A stretch of DNA of 28,530 nucleotides, from positions 44,518,217 through 44,546,746 of the forward strand of contig CM044495.1 in assembly GCA_024364805.1 (NCBI GenBank), given 5' to 3'. Of the stretch, positions 20,481-28,530 are shown piece after piece. Positions within the stretch are counted from its first letter, which is position 1. Every line of letters begins with the position of its first letter. Source of the DNA: Euprymna scolopes. Taxonomy: Eukaryota > Mollusca > Cephalopoda > Sepiida > Sepiolidae. Below the pieces are notes generated by a model. The model ran no database searches. It was not told where the DNA came from and saw only the letters and a program-made list of their open reading frames with translations. A program made the translations under genes and the position numbers.

Positions 20481-20545
20481 CAATACTACTACTATAACCA
20501 ATACTACTACTTCATGTAAAATACTACTAATAATAAATAAAATAA
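20481..20545. repeat. Degenerate (TAC)n(TAA)n tract
   Basis: Broken TAC triplets then TAA triplets, in the same order as the better tracts at 3288, 8427 and 12905. Confidence 0.75.
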
Positions 20546-21625
20546 TTATAATAATCTTATTATTTTAGTCTTTCATAATAATTTTAGCGTGTTTATTATA
20601 CGTAATTGTTAGAGAAGAGACAAGTTCAATACATTTTTATACGAAGTATACCTATTTCACACTTATATGTTTCTGCACTTCTACAAAATATTTCGTATAT
20701 ATTTGCAATACCGTTACCGACGGGAAAATATATTTTATATATGACACGTTCAGTTTTGCTTGAGAGAGACGATTTTAAAATAAGTATAACCTCGGCAATA
20801 CCGTTTCATCTGAATGAGAATACATTTTGTTTTTAATTAAGATAATGACGTGTCTCTCTTGATTTAACACCGTTGGTATTACGGTGTTCGCTTTAATCTT
20901 CCCTTCCAAAATAATTGTCAGTGAAGAAACGACAGCCACTCGGCACGAAATAAAATATATCCTAATTGGACCATCATTTTGACCACTGGTCATGGGAGTT
21001 TTTGAGAGCATTTATATAGTAAACATTATTTATGGGCACCGACCAATAGAACGCAGAAATCATATTACATACGGAGCAAAATATGTATACACTGCCCCGT
21101 AAATGTTTACAATACACATTGGAAACTGTCAGTTTTTGTATTTCTAGCTCCCAAATGGTAATGAAACTGTTTATAAACATAGACCATGTATGTAAACTAA
21201 GATAGGACCAGTGAGAAAAATAAAAAAAATAACTATTTCACACAACGCGAAGAGGAAACTCAATAATTAGCAACGCAAAAGTTTACAACACATATCAAAT
21301 TCATTAGATTTCTCAACAATTTTATGAAGGTTTATTATGGTAAAATGCTTAGCATCTTCTAGAATGTTCAGATATATGCAATAATGTTGTGAGACTTGAT
21401 CTCATTCCATAATGGACTCGTCCAGCTACTTAGGATGGTACGGTGGAGCGAGATCTCAAAGCATATTTTACCTCAGATAGCTGAAACTACTACTATTCTC
21501 TTTATCTTTGTCTATATCCTTGTACCTTTCCTTTATACACTTGTAAACCACCTACTACGTGTGTCCCCGTGTCGTTCTTGTGGACCCAACTGAGCTCACA
21601 ATAAATAGACATCGAAGTAAGCAAT
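20546..21625. other. Anonymous DNA; faint LTR-like stretch at the right
   Basis: Open frames of 65 to 78 codons (20606, 20775 on -, 21396) are unassigned. The stretch at about 21380-21625 has a tgttgtgag start, a promoter-like centre and an aataaa near 21601. This would suit a solo LTR, but I found no partner or flanking duplication. Confidence 0.4.
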
Positions 21626-22680
21626 GAGTAAAAGTATTGGTCATTCTTTATCTAATAACCGTATTGTAAGGAACCACACCATGGGAATGAATAAATAGAT
21701 TGATCAGGAGCTTACAAAACGATTGTAAGTGTTCATCAAAATGGATTGGGATATAGAATTATATCCAAACCGGCGATTATTCCATTGAATTCTGTTGGAA
21801 AAATAATTCGGCACTGGAAGTTTCACAAATCAACCCCTCCTTTGGCCAAATCAGGTCGTCTTCGAAAAATAACCAAACGTCCTAGAAGAAAGGTTATGCT
21901 TTCGCCTAGAATTACCTTTGGGCAGCTGCAGAAGAACTTAGAAAACCGTGAAATTAAAGTTAGCAGGGACACAATCAGTAGTACCCTTCACCTGAAAGAG
22001 ATCTTCTCTAGATCAGCAAAAAAAAAAAACTTTCTTAAGTCAAAGCATTTTCTTGCTAGCTTTGATTTTTCAAATGAAGCCTCTAGAGTCTTGGCATAAC
22101 GTGGTTTGGTTAGATGAGATTAAAATCGACTTGTTTGGCATTCAAAAAACACCGAAAGTTTGGAGAAAAAAAGTACTGAATACCAGTAAAAAAACGGTAT
22201 TCTAATAGTAAAATTTGGAAGAGGATCAGTTATGATCTGGGGTTGTTTCAGTGCAGAGGGCGTAGGAAAATTGGAAATAATAAAAGGAAAAATGAATTTA
22301 ACAATTTATAGGAGTATCATTGAGAAAGAACCTTAAAGAAATTGGGAAGTTGCTAAAATTGAAATCAGATTGGATTTTTCAACGTGATAACGATCCAAAA
22401 CACACTGCGAAACTCACACAAAATTGGTTTAATTCAAATAAAGTGAATGTTTTAAAGTTGCCTGGTCAATCTTCCGATCTCAATCATATAGAGAATTCAT
22501 ATGGAGAATTGATATTACGGGTCCATAGAAGTGAACTTTCAAATCTACGATAATTGGAGAGAATTTGCGTGAAAAAATAATGGAATAAAATAACATAAGA
22601 CACATGTTCGGAGATTACTGAAAACGTCTGCATGTTGTAATCAACAATAATGTTAACGCTGTGATACTATAAGGTGGATC
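21626..22680 (+). mobile_element. Tc1/mariner transposon fossil with DD34E transposase
   Basis: The protein starts near 21681 (MG..NK...QELTK, after a frame change) and is open from 21746 to 22099: the helix-turn-helix part GYRIISKPAIIPLNSVGKII, then SGRLRKITKRPRR and RTTISSTLH-like text. A shift near 22085 leads to VVWLDEIKIDLFG (first catalytic D). Stops follow near 22204, then MIWGCFSAEG. The frame open at 22320-22553 holds QRDNDPKHTAK (second D) and PGQSSDLNHIE, with 34 residues between the second D and the E. At least three frame disruptions make it inactive. The left end resembles a Tc1 terminus (gtaaaagtattggtca near 21629). I could not find its inverted partner on the right. Confidence 0.9.
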
Positions 22681-22996
22681 CGAGGTAGACTTGATTAAGC
22701 CTGAAGATTTGACAATGACAATACAAGCCTACAGATGACAAGGGAAGGGCAACTTCCGAGCGGTGGGGGCAACTTCATATAACAACGCAGAGGAGACAGT
22801 TGAAAACTAGACGCCTTTAATGGCGGATGGGAGTTGATCGCGACAACGGTTGGACAGTTTTAAGAGTTGACTGCCAAAAACACACACATACGAATTGCGA
22901 CTGACAGACGAACGTAACATTGATAGAACGGGGAGAAGACACGCACACACTCACACAAATGTATAAAAAGGAATACGAAAAGTATAATATAATATA
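22681..22996. other. Less AT-rich anonymous stretch
   Basis: Sequence from about 22740 to 22950 is noticeably richer in G and C than its neighbours (gggcaacttccgagcggtggggg, then gattgcgac.. and cacacac). It may be another repeat, but I cannot name it. Confidence 0.4.
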
Positions 22997-23001
22997 ATAT
23001 A

Positions 23002-23044
<43 letters not shown>
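22997..23044. repeat. (TA)n microsatellite
   Basis: About 23 TA units with one TG interruption. Confidence 0.95.
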
Positions 23045-23046
<2 letters not shown>

Positions 23047-24759
23047 TGCTTGTCACACAAATCTCTATGTGTAAGGCATTGCTAAACGTAAATCTTTTTC
23101 AATAAGTAATTACGCTTTTTTGCCTTTGTCCATCCTATACAACTTGATATGTGTTCGTGTTCCTTCCATGTCGTTTGTTGTTCATAGCGTTTGCTTTACA
23201 TCTATTTTTTATCTATATGTGGCTAGAGTCGATTTAAGTGTTTGCATTAAAATAAATCCGAATAATAACGTTGCCTGTTTGTCTAATCAGTAAGAATTTA
23301 CAAAAAAAAGAAACATTACAGACTGGAAATCTTGTGTTTCTTTATCTTAAATAAATGTATATTTTCTTTTTTTCGCTAGAACTGGCAATGAATAATTTCG
23401 CTGTACTATACTTAAAACATGCACAACTGTGAAGATTATTCTATCCGGCTTTATTCACACAAAAGAAAAAGGTGTGCTTTTGCAATTAAGAGTTTATTCT
23501 TAAGAAGCATAATGAGATCCACATCCGAATTTTATTTTAATATACGATCAGCCTTTTTGAATATACCGATTCCTGATAAAAATTGCAAAGACACTGGTGT
23601 TATATTTTCATATTTCGTTTCGCTTTGCAAAACTCAGTTATTTTCTGTAAAACCAAGTACAAAAAAACAACACAGTTTTACTACAAAACCAACAAACACA
23701 ACAATAGTTAAGTTATTAAGACTTTGAAGCATAAAACTTAGCAAAATGAATGGACTCAGCATTAGACAATCAAAATGGTTTAGGTGCCGTAATACAGGCT
23801 CCTACACCAAATAAATAAAACATTGACAGTAGGAAATCTTTAACTCAATACTGAAATAATCTTTTTGGGGTTTTCACAAAGTGTATTGTTTTTCATGAAG
23901 TCTTTGTTTCTAGACGACGGCGAATTTTATTTTCGTCTTAAATCAAAGTATCACATTTAAAGTAGTTTAATTTTTTATACCTTAAACACCTTACTAATAC
24001 TAATATCTCTACTTTCATGTGCCCCCCTTATTCCTCTGATATCATGTGCGGCCAAGTAAGTAGGGACGATGATTGTTGAAAACAATACTAAACACAATTA
24101 AATAATATTTTATTTCAGAATAGCCCTCCTTTTTGTTTATTATCAAGTATAGTTTTTTCTACTTATTCTTATTTGGCCTAATACGATTGAAGTTTTTGAT
24201 ATACCAGATCTGAATTTAAACTAAGTGAAAAAACTGATACAATACCGGAATAGATATGCACAATTGTATTGCCAAACATGTGGCGAAGCTCTCTCGAATA
24301 TGAATAGCTATTTTAATAACTGAGCGAATGAGAATAATAGATAAACCTTTCTATTCGGTCATGACTGGCAGCAGAATAAAAATACTCTCCATTGACTAAA
24401 TAAATAATTTAGATTTTTAATTCCGTATAGGAATTAATATAATTAAATATGCGTTCGGCATAAGTTATTCAAGGTTTACTATAGGGTAACACAGATTTAA
24501 TATATGATTCTTTAAAAAAAAACGTTGAATTTATTATATAAAAAAAATGTGGACATATCTTTTATCTGTTTAGCAATTGGCGAAAAACCCTAAAATCTCT
24601 GTATTTTTCTGTATAATATTACATTACATAATTATATAGTTTCCCTATATTAATACTTGTATATGTCGTCGCGTCTAACACGATCTAATTTACCGCATAT
24701 AAACAGGTTTGATTAAGGTGAATAAAAAAATATAAACATTTTTACTTTTTTTAAGTTGT
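23045..24759. other. Anonymous AT-rich DNA, no gene seen
   Basis: The longest open frame (23419-23727, +, 102 codons) is rich in Lys, Ser and Thr with no domain I recognise and no supporting context. No element ends or repeats were seen. Confidence 0.5.
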
Positions 24760-25385
24760 CTTGTCTTATCATTTACGTCTGCAGCGAACGCAATCTCAGT
24801 GGAGCTTTTGTCACACGGGAAACCCTCTTATAACTCCTTATCTAACGTTGAACTCAAACAAATCAATCAAAAACAACCATCTCATAAATATGATAATAAG
24901 TATATTCGTTTAAAATCCATAAAATGTGTTCTATCCATTTTACAGGTTGTTTTAAATTTTGAATTGGGAACTGTATCATTTTTAGTGTCAGGTTTGGCAA
25001 CTATCGGTTAATTTGACATAATCTTAATTTATAAATTCATCATGTGTAGTCTGCAAGACGAAACACACTATCGCACAGAGCGCGGCACGATTAATTACCC
25101 GCGGGAAACAGTCCATGAATAAATAATGTATAGAGATAATGACCTCTAAACTGGCGATATAGTTCGCACGATTTAACTACTTATTATTATGTTTGAAATA
25201 TAAACTTCTACGTATACGATGATTAACAATATAGCACTTGGGAGATAACATGGGACACATTTATGCTGTAAAAACGCCAAATCTATTGCATAGAATTATA
25301 AACGTCCCACCTTTGATTCCGCCATATAGACGAGCCACATATACTATAGGCAGTAAATTGTAGTGAAATCGTAACATCAAATTCA

Positions 25386-25769
25386 ATATTTAAAATAAAC
25401 CATCGATTTGTATAATTAAATACTGACAGAACTTTCCAAAGTCTCTAAGTTTACTTGATGTGAATTGAGTGCCGTTATCTGTCACCACACAATCTAACGC
25501 GCCAGAACGCAGCGATAGTTCGTCTAACATATCCGGTGGTGCTGTCGGTGGTTATTTACTTTTACTTTTTAGAGTCTTAGGCTATTTGTAGTGGCTATCC
25601 ACAACGATAGAATAATACACTTGTCTAAAGATCTTGGGAAATCAACGAATTCTCTGCCGTGAGTTGACTGCCTTTTACCATGGGTTGTACGTCGTAAGTT
25701 GAGATTTGGCTATAAACGCGCATTCCTTGAAATAGTCTATCATTTCTGCTATGTCTCTGTTCTTATTTG

Positions 25770-25840
<71 letters not shown>

Positions 25841-25985
25841 CCATCAGTTTTTTTATACGGTTCTTTCCTTAATGTCCAGTGTTAAAATCCCTTCCGATTT
25901 ATTTTTGTAGACTGTTTGGAGTCACTACACGGTCATTATACAGTAGGCCATCATCACAGGGAAAATCTTCAGGCATATTTGGGGC
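25386..25985 (-). mobile_element. Antisense Gypsy integrase fossil in unit 1
   Basis: Reading the minus strand, DGLLYNDRVVTPNSLQ near 25985-25900 is the start of the integrase zinc-binding region. ECAFIAKSQLTTYNPW lies near 25725-25680. VVTDNGTQFTSSKLRDF near 25485-25435 is the core second-aspartate block. The order fits Ty3/Gypsy integrase. The copy is broken and also interrupted by a (TA)n tract. It differs from the + strand element at 14035 (TDNGTQFTSSKL against SDNGTQFTSTDF), so it is another family or subfamily. Confidence 0.85.
25773..25838. repeat. (TA)n tract inside unit 1
   Basis: About 33 TA units interrupt the antisense integrase fossil. The equivalent tract in unit 2 is shorter (about 51 bp). 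Confidence 0.95.
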
Positions 25986-25986
25986 T

Positions 25987-26585
25987 TTATTATTATTATT
26001 TTTTTACATGGAGGCCACCACTTATCAAGAGCCGGAGGCAACTCAGGGATAAGTGTTATTGCGTGTACAGTAATCAATGAGATAGTATTGATGTAATCAT
26101 TAGTATTGGAGATTTGATAGAGTGTCTTACTTAGGAGGGCGGTTTGTAAGGAATTTGTTTATGTTGGACATCCAAGTTGTAGTCAGGTGTTAAAAAGGCA
26201 AAAGGAAGGGAATTCTACAGTCGTGCACTTCTGAGAAAGAAGCTCTGCTCATGGAATCTACGTTTGGAATTAGGCACAGATAAAGAGTGGGGAAAACTAT
26301 TGACAGTAATTTCAGCCAGCCGGGTGTTTTTTGTGAAAGATTGGCGAGGGGGGGCGAGAGATTGAGGCTCCGACAGGCACTTGCCATGTAAATAACGATA
26401 AAAAAAGACAGGCTAGCAACGTCTTTTCTGTGGAAGAGAAACGTGCATCCCCCACTAAGCTATGATGTCTATTTTGTACTCTGTCAAGGCAGGATAGGTT
26501 GTTTTTAGAATATCTCGCCGAGATGTTGCAGCAGTACTCAATCCTTGGACGTACTTGGCTTTTATACAGATCGAAAATTGCATCA
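25987..26585 (-). mobile_element. Antisense LINE-J 3' fragment in unit 1
   Basis: On the minus strand it reads LYKSQVRPRIEYC, NNLSCLDRVQNRH and IFHKKHPAG, matching the LINE at 15221-16197, with the same 3' end (ccctgagttgcctccggctc, then ggtggcc and an A-rich tail now reading (TAA)n at 25987-26006). It is truncated at its 5' end just upstream of LYKSQVRPR. Frame shifts and stops are present. Confidence 0.9.
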
Positions 26586-27212
26586 GTATCTTGTCTCATC
26601 ATTTTTGTCTGCAGCGAACGCAATCTCAGTGGAGCTTTTGTCACACGGGAACCCCTCTTATAACTCCTTATCTAACGTTGAACTCAAACAAATCAATCAA
26701 AAAACAAGCATCTCATAAATATGATAATAAGTATATTCGTTTAAAATCCATAAAATGTGTTCTATCCATTTTACAATTTGTTTTAAATTTTGAATTGGGA
26801 ACTGTATCATTTTTAGTGGCAGGTTTGGCAACTATCGGTTATTTTGACTTAATATTAATTTATAAATTCACAATGTGTATTCTGCAAGACGATACACACT
26901 ATCGCACAGAGCGCGGCACGATTAATTACCCGCGGGAAACAGTCAATGAATAAATAATTTATAGAGATAATGACATGTAAGCTGGCGACATAGTTCGCAC
27001 GATTTAACTACATTAGATTATTATGTTTGAAATATAAACTTCTATGTATACGATGATTAACAATATAGCACTTGGGAGATAGCATGGGACACATTTATGC
27101 TGTAAAACGACTTATTTATTGAATAGAATTATAAACGCCCCCCCCTTTGATTCCGCCATATAGACGAGCCACATATACTATAGGCAGTAAATTGTAGTGA
27201 AATCGTAACATC

Positions 27213-27603
27213 AAATTCAATATTTAAAATAAACCAACGATTTGTATAATTAAATACTGACAGAACTTTCCAAAGTCTCTAAGTTTACTTGATGTGAATT
27301 GAGTGCCGTTATCTGTCACCACACAATCTAACGCGCCAGAACGCAACGATAGTTCGTCTAAAATATCCGGTGGTGCTGTCGGTGGTTATTTACTTTTACA
27401 TTTTAGAGTCTTAGGCTATTTGTAGTAGCTATCCACAACGATAGAATAATACACTTGTCTAAAGATCTTGCAAACTCAACGAATTCTGTGCCGTGAGTTG
27501 ACTGCCTTTTACCATGGGTTGTACGTCGTAAGTTGAGATTTTGCTATAAACGTGCATTCCTTGAAATAGTCTATCATTTCTGCTATGTCTTTGTTCGTAT
27601 TTG

Positions 27604-27660
<57 letters not shown>

Positions 27661-27805
27661 CCATGAGGTTTTTTGTACGGTTCTTTCCTTAATGTCCAGT
27701 GTTAAAATCCCTTCCGATTTATTTTTGTAGAGTGTTTGGAGTCACTACACTGTCATTATACAGTAGGCCACCATCACAGGGAAAATCTTCAGGAATATTA
27801 GGGGC
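27213..27805 (-). mobile_element. Antisense Gypsy integrase fossil in unit 2
   Basis: The duplicate of the fossil at 25386-25985, with the same TDNGTQFTSSKL-type block on the minus strand near 27325-27280. Broken, with a (TA)n tract inside. Confidence 0.85.
27608..27658. repeat. (TA)n tract inside unit 2
   Basis: About 25 TA units at the same position as in unit 1. Confidence 0.95.
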
Positions 27806-27806
27806 T

Positions 27807-28398
27807 TTATTATTATTATTTTTTTACATGGAGGCCACCACTTTCAAAGAGCCGGAGGCCACTCAGGGATAAGTGTTATTGCGTGTACAGTAATCAATGA
27901 GATAGTATTGATGTAATCATTAGTTTTGGAGATTTGATAGAGTGTTTTACTTAAGGGGCGGTTTGTAAGGAATGTGTTTATGTTGGACATCCAAGTTGTA
28001 GTCAGGTGTGAAAAAGGCAAAAGGAAGGGAATTCTACAGTCGTGCCCTTCTGAGAAAGAAGCTCTGCTCATGGAATCTACGTTTGGATTTAGGCACAGAT
28101 AAAGAGTGGGGAAAAATATTGACAGTAATTTCAGCCAGACGGGTGTTTTTTGTGAAAGATTGGCGAGGGGGGGGCGAGAGATTGAGGCTCCGACAGGCAC
28201 TTGCCATGTAAATAACGATGAAAAACAGGCTAGCAACGTCTTTTCTGTGGAAGAGAAAAGTGCATCCCCCACTAAGCTAGGATGTCTATTTTGTACTCTG
28301 TCAAGGCAGGATAGGCTGTTTTTAGAAGCTCTCGCTGTTGCAGCAGTACTCAATCCTTGGACGTACTTGGCTTTTATACAGATCGAAAATTGCATCAG
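27807..28398 (-). mobile_element. Antisense LINE-J 3' fragment in unit 2
   Basis: The duplicate of 25987-26585. It keeps a longer open frame (28401-27844, minus, 185 codons) with KNSLSCLDRVQNRH and SQKTPVWLKLLS, but no complete reverse transcriptase domain. The open frame is element debris, not a host gene. Confidence 0.9.
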
Positions 28399-28402
28399 CA
28401 AT

Positions 28403-28530
28403 CTTGTCTCATCATTTTCGTCTGCAGCGAACGCAATCTCAGTGGAGCTTTTGTCACACGGGAAACCCTCTTTAAACTCCTTATCTAACGTTGAATTGGG
28501 AACTGTATCATTTTTAGTGGCAGGTTTGGC
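28403..28530. repeat. Composite tandem unit 3, partial
   Basis: It starts cttgtctcatc at 28403 and follows the unit start, then skips about 111 bp relative to unit 2 (between ttgaa at 26679 and ttgaa at 26790), continuing with ttgggaactg to the window edge. The 5-bp microhomology at the gap suggests a simple deletion. Confidence 0.93.

Larger units (their letters stand above)
24760..26589. repeat. Composite tandem unit 1 (about 1.83 kb)
   Basis: It starts cttgtctta at 24760 and ends where the same start recurs at 26590. Its parts are an unassigned segment (24760 to about 25385), an antisense Gypsy integrase fossil (about 25386-25985) and an antisense LINE-J fragment (about 25987-26585). Unit 2 repeats all of this in the same order at about 95 percent identity by eye. 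Unit 1's left edge joins unique DNA with no LINE-J piece before it, so it is the left end of the array. Confidence 0.95.
26590..28402. repeat. Composite tandem unit 2 (about 1.81 kb)
   Basis: A full second copy of unit 1 with the same three parts in the same order, starting cttgtctcatc at 26590. Differences are scattered substitutions, small indels and a shorter (TA)n tract. The join to unit 1 falls right at the truncated 5' edge of the LINE-J fragment, which supports simple head-to-tail duplication. Confidence 0.95.

Noticed and set aside
21380-21625. Possible solo LTR with aataaa
   Set aside because: No partner copy, no flanking duplication and uncertain ends; only mentioned as a possibility.
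23419-23727. 102-codon open frame
   Set aside because: No recognisable domain and no context; likely chance.
27844-28401. 185-codon minus-strand open frame as a host gene
   Set aside because: Its sequence is LINE-J debris matching the copy at 15221-16197.

Overview
This looks like an AT-rich, gene-poor stretch of an animal nuclear genome, most likely a cephalopod mollusc and perhaps octopus-like. That guess rests on the combination of long (TA)n tracts, compound (TAC)n(TAA)n tracts, Ty3/Gypsy gag and pol of the type I associate with cephalopods, and two non-LTR retrotransposon families; it is an inference, not a database result. I found no convincing host exon, no rRNA and no intact tRNA. 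Almost everything recognisable is a mobile-element fossil or a simple or tandem repeat.

Layout. 1-5400: simple repeats, two small direct duplications (about 2420 and 4829), a fossil 3' piece of a non-LTR element (call it LINE-R, with an RLE-type C-terminal domain) at about 3499, a 230-bp foldback MITE at 5077-5306, and two copies of an unclassified interspersed repeat (3946 and 5408). 5400-9850: mostly anonymous DNA with a possible further LINE-R scrap (5825), a (TA)n tract flanked by a 15-bp direct repeat (7392-7464), a weak tRNA-like motif (7660) and a compound microsatellite (8427). 9852-10961: the bare 3' tail of a second LINE family (LINE-J), a 12-copy minisatellite with alternating 39- and 35-bp spacing, and a 199-bp hAT-like MITE. 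12049-14010: two adjacent, independently decayed LINE-R copies, the first carrying a striking near-perfect hairpin (12828-12904).

14035-18903: a heavily broken Ty3/Gypsy retrotransposon on the + strand with LTR-like ends, gag, reverse transcriptase and integrase segments, into which a 5'-truncated LINE-J copy has inserted (15221-16197, with a short target-site duplication). 18904-21625: microsatellites, another LINE-R tail, a 30-A tract. 21626-22680: a decayed Tc1/mariner transposon with a visible DD34E-type pattern.

24760-28530: the clearest higher-order structure. A composite unit of about 1.82 kb is repeated head to tail at least twice, and the third copy is cut by the window edge. Each unit joins an unassigned segment, an antisense Gypsy integrase fossil interrupted by (TA)n, and an antisense LINE-J 3' fragment. 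This resembles a macrosatellite in the making, assembled from nested element debris. No functioning gene pathway is visible, and I do not claim a new biological system.
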